From NCBI RefSeq assembly GCF_020497125.1, contig NC_059072.1, forward strand, positions 308,964,781 through 309,028,780: a stretch of 64,000 nt of DNA, written 5' to 3'. Under the pieces are notes generated by a model, which was not told the DNA's origin, ran no database searches, and worked only from the letters and a program-made list of their open reading frames with translations. This DNA is from Mauremys mutica (taxonomy: Eukaryota; Chordata; Testudines; Geoemydidae). Made by a program: the position numbers and the translations under genes. Positions 23,787 through 35,510 of this stretch are shown in pieces (position 1 is the stretch's first letter; the number at the start of each line of letters is the position of its first letter).

Positions 23787-24990
23787 TGTGACACTGCACC
23801 CCATATTCTTCATAGTGATATTATATGATTATGATAATTATGATGCATTTTGTACAAGATGGGTCATGTAAGGTGTCATTGGAAAAGTTATGATTTTCTG
23901 AATATTATCCTATTTGTATGCATGTATCATTTTTGTATCTGAAGTTATGGATATTGATTATATATCTGTATTTCACATGTGGTCAAACCTGGGTGACACC
24001 AACTAGGCAAGATACTGCCAGTCTAAACAGCTGGTTGTGAAGGTCCATTCAGGGCCATTAGGGTAAACAACAGGCCTTAGGAGAAGCCTATCTCCCCTTG
24101 GTGAGCCTTCCTGAGACTGTTCCAGACAGCCTGTAAGTAATGGCTGCTATGACACTGCAAGGGCATGTGACCAGCCCACAAGACTCTGGACTCCATTTTG
24201 GGTACCAGTGTTTTTCCACAAGCTGGTCTGGGAACTGAGCTGGGAACAAAGTGTTCCCATCCTGTGCTAAAGCTATATAAGGTTGGGCGTGACATCATCG
24301 GTTCTTCACTCCCTCACAACTCGACACCTGAGAGAAGCTCCAAAAGAAAAGACTTGGAAGTGGGGAGGGGATCCCAAGCTGCAAAGCAAATGCAGCTTGT
24401 GCCTTAAGAAGCTGCAAGCCTGCTTGTATTGTCAGACAGGGTGAGAATTTGCTAATTCATATCCTATCTTTCTAGTATTTTAGGCTTAGACTGAGGTTTT
24501 GTTCATTTACTAAGTAATCTGCTTTGATCTGTTTGCTAGCACTTAAAATGTATCTTTTGTAGTTAATAAACTTGTTTATATTTTAACCTAAACCAGTGTA
24601 CCTTTAAGTAAAGTGTCTGGGGAAAAATCTCAGCTTAGTTACCCCAAGTGTGCATATTCCTCTCCACACTGAGGGAGAGGCAGACATACTAATGAGCTTG
24701 ATCCCTGTGCAGTGCAAGACGATATAATTTTGGGTTTATACTCCAGAGGAGGATGCGTGCCTGGAGAGCTGGGAAACTGGCTGGTGTCTGCTGTTGGCAC
24801 TCAGGTAGCCCAGTTTGAGTGTGTGGCGCCACCAACTGTCATGTTGGGTGATAACAGGGCCTGGGTGAGGCTGGCTGCATCTCCAGCCAAGGAAAGCAGT
24901 GTGAACAGGGCCAGTCCAACTGAGTGGTTAGAGGGCACAGCGGTTTCTCATGGCTTCCAGACAGCATCCTAGGGGTGATAATCCATCACA
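23787..24990 (+). mobile_element. Probable solo LTR of an endogenous retrovirus
   Basis: Starts TGTGACACTGCACCCC and ends CCATCACA (TG...CA), about 1.2 kb. A TATATAAGG box is near 24271 and TTAATAAAC near 24563. AGGG occurs at 23783-23786 and 24992-24995, a possible short target duplication offset by one base. No gag, pol or env frame is present. Confidence 0.6.
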
Positions 24991-24999
24991 CAGGGTTAT

Positions 25000-25945
25000 T
25001 TTTTATTTTACTTAAATGGGATGTCTGGTTCAACAGATTATTAAATTAAAGGGGTGAGTGGTAGTGGCTGTATCAATAGCTGGCAAGCCAATAATGGCTC
25101 TTGTGAAGCCCAGCCTAATTTTAATTAAATTTACCCTGTGCAGATTGCCAGCATAAAGCCTATGCCTCAGTGGGGCTTAAGTGGGCAGAAGTCTTGTGCT
25201 GGCCCTCTGCATAGGGGTAATTTCACCCTTAAGGTGCACCTGATGGGAGCCACCCACATTCACTATGTAGCAATATGAGCCAGACGTGCACAAATAACAC
25301 AGCCTACCTTCACTCCACAAGTTGGTAAGGAATTTACTATACATTTTTAGTGTTTGTGTTAGACTCAAGACCCCAGTTTGTTAGTTCCATAACCAATGCC
25401 TAATCCCAGTCAAATTGCGGAATCTCTGCATAAATCCCAATTTAATAAAATCTATTTCAGTCATATACAGCACAGATATCTTTGTTTCAAAAGACAGCCA
25501 TAACACCACCTTGCATTTGCATTGTTTCTAAAATATAACAAGCCAATATGTTGAACAATCCAGCAGCACTAGATGCATGTAAAAGCAAGATCAAGGCAAA
25601 TGTATTTTAACTCTTGCTTCTTGCTATCTTACGCTGCCAACTACTGGAAATAAACTCTATGCATGTAACAAGAGAAGTTAATAGCAGCAAGTGATTTTTC
25701 CAAATTCTATTCTATATAGGTTCTTAACACGTTCATTGCCATTGTATCTCAGCACTTCCAGCAGTGCATTAAGTGAGGTGACTCACATCAGTCACTAGCA
25801 TGGACCAAATCATCCTCTCTATCTCCATGGATGGAAAAGAAGAAAAACTCACAGAAACTCATTCTATCTGTGCATCTGTTGTAGGGTTTTATTATGACAG
25901 TATCTGAGCACCTTCCACATAAAGTAAATAGCAGTTGCAATGTCA
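25000..25945. other. Intron-like sequence, no recognised element
   Basis: Nothing recognised. Confidence 0.5.
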
Positions 25946-25950
25946 TAGTG

Positions 25951-26165
25951 GCCTACGGCCGTACCGGATCAAACGCCCCGGTCCTGTCCAATCACAGAAG
26001 GTAAACCATCCAGGGCCTGGCTAGTACTTGGATGGGTGACCGCCTGGGAATCCCAGGTGCTGTAGGCACTGAGTTAGTTGGGGTTGGTCCTGCTTTGAGC
26101 AGGGGGTTGGACTAGATGACCTCCTGACTTCTCTTCCAACCCTAATGTGCTATGATTCCATGAAT
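25951..26165 (+). mobile_element. 5S rRNA-derived SINE with CR1-like tail
   Basis: 25951-26068 aligns with vertebrate 5S rRNA: GCCTACGGCCGTACC at the start, then TAGTACTTGGATGGGTGACC and GCCTGGGAA, ending GCTGTAGGC. The C-box part of the internal Pol III promoter is well kept; the A-box part is altered. A CR1 3' end follows from about 26085 (GGACTAGATGACCTCCTGA ... CTATGATTCCATGA). Not a functional 5S gene. Confidence 0.8.
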
Positions 26166-27680
26166 GGATTTCATGGAGTCTCTGGCATGTCTTCCTTTTC
26201 GGGGTAAAGTTCTGCTTAGGGCAGGGTGTTTGCTTTTGATGTTTAACTCATTTTTTTTCTCTAGAGGTTTATTGAGGAAAAGTGGGTGCTAGTGTTGTGA
26301 GTGTCATTCTTATGGTTGGAAAGCCTCCCACTCTGAATTATGCAACCCACCCACTGAGGTGGGTCAGGCACAGCCCATGGCAGTGTTGCTCTGAAAGGGA
26401 GCATAGGCCAGAAGGCAGCACAGAGTTACCGAGCCTCGATGAGGATGGCTCTTGCTTTGGAAAAATTTCTCCCCCCATGCTCTCTCTTGATCTATGGTTC
26501 AAATCCACTGCCAATTCTGCCAGAGCAGCTAGTAGAAGCAGGGAGCCCTCTGATGGAACAATGAAGGACACTGCAGAAGTGCAAGTGTACAGAGTTTATA
26601 GTCCCTATAAGAATAATCCACGTGAGAACAATTGGGCCATATGATATCTGCTGTTTAAGTCACATACTTGTGACCCAGGAGCCCCGCAGAGGCCAACTGG
26701 CCGAGGGCACACCGTACCATAACTCATCAGGTTTTACACACGCCTGGCCACAGCTCACTGTTGTCATAAACTGTATCTAAAAGATGTCACGTAAGGTGTC
26801 ATATGCAAACTGGTAACACACGGGTCATTAATATTATTGTGTGATGTATTGTGTGATGTATGCAGTGGAGCTAAGACTTATCACACATCTTCCCACCTTT
26901 ATTCGAATGAAGCTCCTTCTGATCTGAGAGCTCAGGCATTGTTAGTTTTGACCAGAACAACTTACAAACTTGGAACCTAATTCTGTAAACCCTTAATCAT
27001 TTGATCAATCCCATTGAAGACAATGGGACTATTTGCATAACTATGGACCACTTTTGTGGACTGGTAAGAGTTTCAGGAGGCTGTTCCTATAAAGGAAGTT
27101 GAATCCCCCATTGAAATGCAGTGTTTGGGTACAATACCATAAAGCAGTTTAGGATACAGTTCTACTTAAAATGTGTCTTTAAATAAGTCATACATATGCT
27201 GAAATGGCTCCTCACTCAACTCCCATATTCCATATAAGCAGACTGAATACTACATATCTGGGGGGAAGTGAGTAGTTAAGCATGTTGATGCTTGCATATA
27301 CAAAGGGGGGTAGTGTTGGAGGGGACGGGGAGAGCGTGGGGGCCGCGGGCTGAGGGAGGGAGGAGTCACATGGGAAGGTCACATGCTCCCCCCTTTTCTG
27401 TCCCTCCCATGAGTGCAGAACCGGCAAGAAATTATTTCTACTTGCACCACTGCTTACACCATTCCAAAAAGAGCCATGCACCCCACCTCCGCAGTCACCA
27501 GTGACTCTCAGCCAGCACTGGAAAACAGAAGGGTTTATTAGTCAATGGTAACATGGCGCAGAACAGATCTTGTTAGCACAGAAAGCAGGAAGTTACAGCA
27601 AAGTCCATTTGGAAGAGGGGGGATCCAGAGCCCAGAGGTCTCTCCCCGAATCACAAACCAGCAGACTAACTCCTTCTACT
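26166..27680. other. Intron-like sequence with one LTR scrap
   Basis: 26757-26890 resembles the 5' part of the LTR at 23787 (shared GTAAGGTGTCAT). Otherwise nothing recognised. Confidence 0.4.
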
Positions 27681-27699
27681 CCTGGGGTGTGAGGTGTGG

Positions 27700-29330
27700 G
27701 GTGTGGGCGGGGGAATTCTACATCAAAAATGCAAAATTCTGCGTAAAAAAATGCAAAAATCTGCATTTTTTGTGTCAAACTAATGCAATATAATCACACC
27801 TGTTTCAATTGTTTTGGTAATTTATTTCAACTACAGTACAGAAAAAAGTCACAATAACTATTCAGCATTTCCCAAACACATGAAAGTTAAGTGACAAACA
27901 CTTGGTAACTAATATTCTGCATTCCAGTTACAATCCTGGAGTTTCAGTTAAATTTACAGAACACCAAACGGGGAGGGGGGGGGAAGTTGAATGTCATTTT
28001 AAATTGCTCAGACTTTCACACATGAAAGTCATACAGTTTTTCTAATTATTGTCCTGGACCTGGCTGGGTACTCTGGGAAGTGCTTGGTTCTGATTGTCCT
28101 GACATTTTATTGACTGCTTGGTAAATGTTTTATTTGCCCTCAAAGTGTTGGATTTTTTTTAAAACAGGTAAGTAAAATCAATCCTGAGCTGTAATCTAAC
28201 CCCATTGTGCCACTTTGGCACAGGAAAAAAGTGAGAAATCACAGAGATCTTCCTAGCTGAGGATTCCCTTACTGTTGTTTATAAGAAGACTCCTTTACAT
28301 CACTCTGGCAATGTAGGAGCCTTAAAACGTTCACAGGTTTTAATGCTCCTAGGGGAATTGACTGAGAATGGGAATAGTTAACTAACAACAGGAACAACAG
28401 GCATGCGGCTACATTTCTGCCTCAGAGAATGAGATCAATTAACTCAGGCAGGCTGCTTCATTTGTGCCTCTAGCCTACCTCGTGCATAATAAAAAGCCCT
28501 ACCCTTACACGCCAGGGAGCTGCAGTCGCAAAAGGGACAGAGTCAGTCTCTCTCTCTCTCTCTCTCTTGTTGGCACGCACATACATCCAACCCGGCCCCC
28601 CCGACAGTGATCACGCAGGTATGCATGCCCAGGTCGCCCCCAGTCTCTGAGGCTGCTCCAGGCACACCAGAACAGACAAGCTGCCTGGGCTTCTGGGGAA
28701 GAGGCACATGTCCCCCGGCAGATTTTTCTTGCGTTTTTCTGCACAGTCTGGGTCAGGCACTGATGGGGAGTGCAACATGAATGCTGATCCATGCCCCATT
28801 ACTTCCTAATGAGGAGAAATCCTTAGTGAAAAGACCTGGGCTAGAATGGAGTCCCAGCTTGTTAGGGGCCATATATTTTCATGGCACCACAATTAGTCCT
28901 GCACATTAATATATTACAATTGGTTCTGTATATAGGGTTGTAAAAGATGAATGGGAAAAAAAATTCACCATCATTGCTGGTAGAACTGTGTGCAGAAACT
29001 GGGTTGCTATGTGTCACATAGCAACTGACAGTATATACTGGGAAGTGCTGAAGTATTCCAGAGAGATGTCAAATTGCTGTCACAGCTGAAGTTACAGATA
29101 GGGATGAATGTATTAGCATAGTTAGTTAACTTCTGCTAGTTTTAAGCAAGACAGGCCCATCTACTCATAAAAACAGGCTCCTCAAGGAACATCTTGCAGT
29201 TCCTACAAAAAACAACAATACAGAGCAAGTCCCTGAAGCACACATATTACCTCAAATATTTGAATTGAAACTAGTTTTATGTGAATGTCCTGATAAAGAT
29301 TTTATATACCCAGCTCACCCCTGCCCCTCC
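27700..29330. other. Intron-like sequence, short repeats only
   Basis: 27710-27800 is an AAATTCTGC-type dispersed repeat, and a (TC)n run is at 28547-28567. Nothing else recognised. Confidence 0.4.
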
Positions 29331-29335
29331 TCCCC

Positions 29336-29680
29336 AAGCACGCTGTGGTTGCTTCACTTCTCCTGCCTCCCAGGCTTGCGGCGGCAATCAGCTTAGGCGG
29401 CAATCAGCTTAGGCGCCGCAAGCCTGGGAGGCAGGAGAAGTGAAGCAGTCACGGTGTGCTCGGGGTGGAGGCGAGGCGGGGTGAGCTGGGGCGGGGGGGG
29501 GGTGTGCCTCTGGGTGGAGGGTGTGGGTGGGGAGTTGCTGCAAGGGGGGCGCCTCAGGGCGGAGGGGGGTAGCTGCTGTGGGTGGGAGGTGCCTCAGGGC
29601 GGGGGTATGGGGGGGGGAAGGGCGCAAGGTGGAAGTTTCGCCTAGGGAGCGAAACATCCTTGCACCGGCCCTGCTCCTCC
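29336..29680. repeat. Large palindrome followed by G-rich low-complexity DNA
   Basis: Arms 29351-29383 and 29414-29446 are perfect 33-bp reverse complements; the 30-nt loop is a tandem of GCAATCAGCTTAGGCG. The complementarity extends imperfectly outward for about 14 bp. The G-rich part ends in a CACCGGCCCTG terminus typical of turtle dispersed repeats. Confidence 0.8.
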
Positions 29681-29767
29681 CCCCAAAAAACTAGCAACCT
29701 CCCCCCTCAAAAGCCTTTGCTCTGTTGAGTGACAGTTTAGCAGAACAGATCAAGCATTAATTGTGAA

Positions 29768-30049
29768 AAGAACAGGAGTACTCGTGGCACCTGAGAGACT
29801 AACAAATTTATTTGAGCATAAGCTTTCGTGGGCGACAGTCCACTTCATCAGATGCATGCAGTGGAAAATACACAGAGAACATGAAACAATGGGTGTTACC
29901 ATACACACTCTAACGAGAGTGATCAGTTAAGGTGAGCTATTATCAGCAGGAGAGAAAAAGAACTGTTTGTAGTGGTAATGAAAATGGCCCATTTCCAGCA
30001 ATTGACAAAAAGGTGGGTGGGTGGGTGGGTGAGAGAGAGAGAGAGAGAG
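29768..30049 (-). mobile_element. 5'-truncated Penelope-like element tail with 9-bp target duplication
   Basis: AATTGTGAA flanks the insertion at 29759-29767 and 30050-30058. The interior matches, on the minus strand, the 3'UTR tail at 45180-45467 (CACGAAAGCTTATG, CTCCTGCTGATAATAG). At the truncated end the sequence has become (GGGT)n and (GA)n. Confidence 0.75.
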
Positions 30050-30527
30050 AATTGTGAAGGCACTCTGCACCTCATAGAATTGAAACCTAACTGCTGAGCC
30101 TTTCACCCAACCAGGTGAGTACAAATGGGACACCTTGAATAAGAATAACTTACATTAGCAAAGGCTTCGGGATCAAGTCTTTTAAATTCTACGTTAACAG
30201 AATTGAATTTTTTTTAATAGGAATCTTTCACCAAAATCCTATGTAGACACAAATTGTTTAACTTCTTATTGCATCTCCTGATCATAAACAAAGGCCAACT
30301 TCTGCTCTCAAATATACACTGTAAAGCCTGGCTTACACTACAAACTTAGATCTATGTAAGTCGCCTTGCGCTGACCTAGTTATGCATGTATCTACTCTTA
30401 AATTTGCCACCCATTGATGTCAGCTCTCCATTATGCCGACATAGTAACACCACTTGCTCGAGAGGCACTGAGCTAGGGTTGATGCACAGAGGGCAACGGA
30501 GCACAAATGTAGACACTACATTACCTA

Positions 30528-30654
30528 CAAAAACAACAAGGGAGTCCAGTGGCACCTTAATGACTAACACATTTATTTGGGCATAAACTTTCGTGGGTAA
30601 AAAACCTCACTTCTTCAGATGCATGGAGTGAAAATCACAGAACCTATGTCCATT
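30528..30654 (-). mobile_element. Penelope-like tail inserted in the Harbinger-type element, 15-bp target duplication
   Basis: ACACTACATTACCTA occurs exactly at 30513-30527 and 30655-30669. The 127-bp insert holds GTGGCACCTTAATGACTAAC and GCATAAACTTTCGTGGG, the Penelope tail in a variant form. Confidence 0.8.
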
Positions 30655-30884
30655 ACACTACATTACCTATGTCAATCCTAACAGTCCTCCAGCAGCCATC
30701 CCACAATGCCAGACACTGACCGCTCTGGCCATAACTGTGAACTCCGCTGCCAAGCGTTCACGGAGACCAGAAGCCCATCCCTGCTTTACAACCTTATGAA
30801 TTGTTGAAATGTCGTTTCCTGATTGTCCAGCTTAGCAAACACACCTAGTTGCTGTGTGCAACTGCCCAGCTAACCAGGCTGGCT

Positions 30885-32400
30885 ACATGCTCCAGACATG
30901 CCTTGGCTTGGAGCAGACAGGAGACATTGGATCTCCTGGGGCGGTGGAGAGAAGAGGCTGTGCAAGCACAACTTTGGACCAGCCACAGAAACATGGACAA
31001 CTATGAGCCGATGGCATGGGGGAGGCAAAAGAAGGGGTACAACAGGGATCAGCAACAGTGCCGTGTGAAAGCCAAGGAAAAGGCCAGGGAAGCCAACAGG
31101 GATCTGATGCCAAGCTACAGACCTGCCATTTTCACAAAGAGCCACATGCAATACTTGGCAGAGACACCACCACCACCACCCCAGAAACCACCATGGATAC
31201 CTCCTGTGAACTGTGAGGAAAAGGAGGAGGATGGGGGACAAATGACAGGAGGATCCAACTATGCCGTGAGCCAGAACTGTTTGAGGCTCCACCACAGTCC
31301 AGTTAGTCCCAGCAGTCGAGCACAGGTGAGCCCAGTGCAGGGGAAAGAACCTCAGGTAAGGTTTATTTCTCATTACAGTGATGGTGCCCCCAACTTAACA
31401 GGACACAGCTATTGACTCTTCATTAACTTACTCATACTAGAAGAGGTAGTGGTACAATAAAAAGAAGTAGAATTATCCGTTTTTTATTCCCCTCTAGATT
31501 TAGCAGGGGAGGGGAGGTGGCATGCAGAACAGTTTGTTTACGTTCACAGGGATGTTCCCTGAATCCTTCTGAGAGATCACAATGAAACTTTCATGGAAAT
31601 AATCTGTAATCCAGTCCCGAAGGTTTCTAGGGATGGCCACCTTATTTCTTCATCCACACCAGGACACTTTCCCACTCCTGTCAGTGATAGCTTTGGCAGG
31701 AACCATTTCAGTACACAGGCTACCTGGAAGGCTTTGGACGCTAGTAGCAGCTGCGTTCTCTGTGCCTTTGTTACCCTCAGAAGTGAGAAACCAGCTAAAA
31801 GCACTACCACTTGCAGAAAATAGTGTCAATGTTCAATGCCACCATTGCCCTATGCTCATAGTTTCATATAACCTAGCAATCCCCCCTTCAATTTCCTCAC
31901 CACAGAGGGCCATGCTCCCCGTGGCTGGTGCTGTGAGTGGTGCCATGCACAAGCACTCTGAAGCAGAAGTATCAATAAGTACATCTTATTTAACACTTTA
32001 GGTGAGCAAAGGACGGGAGTGCTGAATCTTAACTTTCCCTTTCCATTGTACTATACTGACAGAGGTATCTCTGTGTGTTTTATCTGTAGCTGCTGCCATT
32101 GTGGCCTTGAGGAGTTCCCCCCCCCATACCTGTGGAACGCCTAATCTAGATAAAAGAGGAGAAAGAAGAGGACTCGGGGTGACATGTTCAGCGAGATCCT
32201 GCAAGCCAGTGCTGCATCAGACCGTGAGCAGAGGGCCTGGAGGATGAACACTACAGACTGTACGGAGGAGGAAAGAGTGGAGAAGAGAAAAGCCCAGGTG
32301 TCCCAGCAGGAAGGGGAGTGGGAGATGCAGGAGGACATAATGGGGTTTCTTCAGCAGCAAGCTGCAGGCTGGTGTGGACCTACAGGTTCAACAATCATAG
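30885..32400 (+). pseudogene. Myb/SANT-like DNA-binding protein of a transposon, degenerate, two exons
   Basis: Block 1 (about 30885-31353) reads AWSRQETLDLLGRW, then EEAVQAQL, QQCRVKAKEKAREANRDL, the tryptophan-spaced trihelix/Myb fold seen in transposon-borne proteins. It ends at a CAG|GTAAGG donor. Block 2, after a CTGTAG acceptor near 32090, reads MFSEILQASAASDREQRAW and a Glu/Gln-rich coiled coil ending IMGFLQQQAA. In-frame stops precede block 2. Normal members bind transposon ends or are domesticated regulators. This one looks dead. Confidence 0.6.
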
Positions 32401-33064
32401 GCTCACCTCCCTTTGCAGTCCATGCAGAAGTCCAGTATAGCACCTCTCTACACCAGCCCCACCATTCCACTTGGCATCAGGGCTGCATCCCTACCCCACC
32501 ACTCCACACCAGGGGACAGTAAGGACAATCACAGCTTCACATATACACATCAACTATGGCTCTCACAGGTCAGTGTATATAACTAAAATGGACATGAATA
32601 TTATTTGTTGCTGTGGGTAAAATGTGCACAGTACGTTTTTTCCCCTTAAACCTTCTCACCCTCCCAGAATACATGCTGTGTCCCCCTGGGGGGCCTGCCC
32701 CTCTCCAGTTTGAGGTTCATGGGATTTTAAAAATAGGTGTGAAAATTATGGGATAGAGATGGCATAATAAGGTGGAGAAAGTTGCATGACGGGAACTTGA
32801 GCCCAGAGTCTCAGTCCCCCCTGTGTTTCTGTCCCACAATGCATTGTCAAAACTTCCCAACAGACAGTGCACTGGATGATGGCAAGTTGAACACTGGGAT
32901 ACCTACTCATGACGCACCGCACTGTGCATCAAAACAAGCACTCCTGGTGAGTATGTGAAACACCAATGCGAGGAGCCAAGAGTGCACATGCACAAGCAAT
33001 ATACAGTGGCTTTATGCCAACATAACTTGCATCAGCAAAGGTCTGTAGTGTACACATGTCCTTA

Positions 33065-34514
33065 GCCCCAAATATCTCCACTGGCTTCAGTTCAACTTAC
33101 TTCAGATTTACTCTGGCTCAGCGAGAAGTAGAATCTGTCTCTAAATAAGCCTGACTAAAAAAATATATATATTTTTACCAGCATTTATTGTGTTCAGTAA
33201 CTTAACATAATCACATCATACTAGTAAAAACCACACCAGCTAAATTTCTTCCTAAATACACAGCGCTCATTTTACATTTTACACACCCACTTCTCTGTCC
33301 TTGGTTTTGTATTGTTCTGTACTGTCCCAGTGTGAGCCTTAAACTACACGCCCTTCGGAGCAAAGAGCTTTTGAAATGGCACAGTTTGCTTTCTGCACGA
33401 TGCTGTGTATACTCATGATGCTATGTATCTAACAATTATACAATAAGCAGTTGTAATGCACAGTCAAAAGAGATATATAAAAAAAAACTTACTGTGTACT
33501 CAAATGAGCTAAAACTCCTCCTGTTACATACAGTCCCATGCATTCTGGAAGCTAAGAGTGCATCTCTGTAGAAATGCCTAAGTTCACGGTATTGTAATGC
33601 ACACATGGAGCAAAGAAAGCACTCAACTGTACAACCAAGTATTAAAGGCCACATGACTGACTGTCATATGAATATTACTTGCATGCAATTACTTCAATTT
33701 CTTGGTGTTTTATTACCGACCAGTGGCTTTATCTTATCAAGTTATTTACATGAACTGAATTTAGGAACTAATAAAATACACATTTTTCTCCAGAGTCTTA
33801 GGCCCCAATCCTGCAAAGAGCTCCATGAGCATAGGTGCTGGAACTAGGGGTGCCTTCTTTGAGGCTTGATCCAAAAGAAAAAAATCCTCCTGTGAGAGAG
33901 TGATTGTGTAATATCTAAACAAGCAGTACTATGGGGGAGGGGAGTATTCCATTGGAATAGGGAGCATCTTGTGACTGTAGTGAGGTTTAGGGAGGTTGTG
34001 CTGTCTGGTAGCTGCTGAGATTATTTTCTACTGCATAAAGCCCCCTGGGGGCCTATTCGCCACCCCCTATACTGGAATCTTCAACCTATAACTCCCACAG
34101 ACAGGAGGGGACCTAAAATAGAAGATTTGGCAGAATGTGCAGTTTTCAGTTTGCAGCCTTTCCTCTTGCCAGCCACATACTCTGCTGTTTTAAAAAAGGA
34201 ACTCCCTCCTCTACTTGGGTCTTAATCAGGGGCTGGAAGAGTTAGACCAGAATGTACACGTGCTCTAGTCCACTGGTGAGCAGCATAAGGAGGCGCATGG
34301 ACAGCTGTCTCATTGCTGACAGTCTTCTGAATTAAGCCCTGGAGAGGCTCTATATTATTCCTGGAATTTTTGCAGATTAAATTCTGTGGCTTTGCCCCTA
34401 ATTCTCATTACATTCCAATTTTCTTGCAAATTCAGTCAACACGTTTAGCAACACAACACTTCTCCTAGCTATGTGAGAAATTGCTTAGCTTGATCCAGGA
34501 AACAAACACTGGAA
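33065..34514. other. Intron-like sequence; one MITE fragment
   Basis: GTGCTGGAACTAGGGGTGCC at about 33834-33872 is a scrap of the 7585 MITE family. Nothing else recognised. Confidence 0.5.
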
Positions 34515-35510
34515 TTCTATTATGCTTAGGTTTACCAGGTTCAGAGGTGCCAACTTCCCCAGTTCCCAGGTGATAGTCAACCTACGCTCTGCCCCAGGCC
34601 CAGCCCCCACTCCACCCCCTCCTCCAAACCTCCTCCACCTCTTCCTGCCCCCACTCCTCCCCTCCCAAATGTCACTGAACAGCTGATTCTGGCGGGTGGG
34701 AGGCACTGGGAGGGAGGAACTGAACTACAGGGCTGCTGGTGGGTGCTGAGCACCCATTATTTTTTTTCCCCGTGGATGCTCCAAGGCTGGAACACCCACG
34801 GAGTCAGTGCCTATGACCAGGTCCATACATCTGGATTTTCCCAGACCTGACATCTTTTTTGGTCCTCCGATCTCCATCCGGGCAGACTTTGACATATGAA
34901 CAAGTGTCCAGGAAGTATGGTATTGCCTCACTCACTTCTGTGTTGCTTCTGGTGGCGGTGCTGCCATCAGAGCTGGGCAGCAGGAGAGTAGTGGCTGTTG
35001 GCCAGGCACCCAGCTCTGAAGGCAGCGCTGCCGCTAACAGCAGTGTAGAAGTAAGGGTGGTAGAAAGAAACTGTACAATAGAAACTGTACCCCACCTTGC
35101 CCTTCCAGATCCCCCTCCTTCTTCTCCAACAGTGTCCTCTATTTGAGAACTTGAAATATGGCAACCTAATTATGCAAGAACTAGATTATATGTGTTGAAG
35201 CATTACCTCTTGTTCGATCATGTATGAGCGATACATTCCGGTCTGTCCCACCATACCTGACTGGATAACCGTGTCCAGAGGGATCACTCCCAATGTGGTC
35301 AAAAAACAAAAATGTTTCTTGCAACTTAGAATGTCTATTATGCATAGGCTTACCAGGTCCAGAGGTGCCAACTTCCCCAGTTCCCAGGTGACAGTCAACC
35401 CCCTCTCTGCCCCGGGCCCAGCCCCCACTCCACCCCTTCCTCCAAACCTCCTCCCCACTCCCTCCCCCACCTCTTCCTGCCCCCACTCCTCCCCCTCCCC
35501 ACTAGACGAA
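34515..35510. repeat. Pair of related hAT-type repeats (34515-34816 and 35335-35510)
   Basis: Both begin CTATTATGC..AGG.TTACCAGGT.CAGAGGTGCCAACTTCCCC and continue through the same C-rich tract. The first is near full length, ending CACCCACGGAGTCAGTGCC; the second stops in the C-rich tract where the LINE begins. 34970-35060 resembles 12610-12745. Confidence 0.5.

Larger units (their letters stand above)
30325..33064 (+). mobile_element. Decayed Harbinger-type element with Myb/SANT-like gene remnant
   Basis: GCCTGGCTTACACTACAAAC at the left and GTCTGTAGTGTACACATGTC at the right form loose inverted termini. The interior carries a Myb/SANT-like DNA-binding frame in two blocks (see separate entry). 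A Penelope tail is inserted at 30528-30654. Assignment to Harbinger/PIF rests on the accompanying Myb-like protein and on family resemblance. Confidence 0.55.

Noticed and set aside
25951..26068. Functional 5S rRNA gene
   Set aside because: Several substitutions and an altered A-box, plus a CR1 tail and no terminator T-run at the 3' end.
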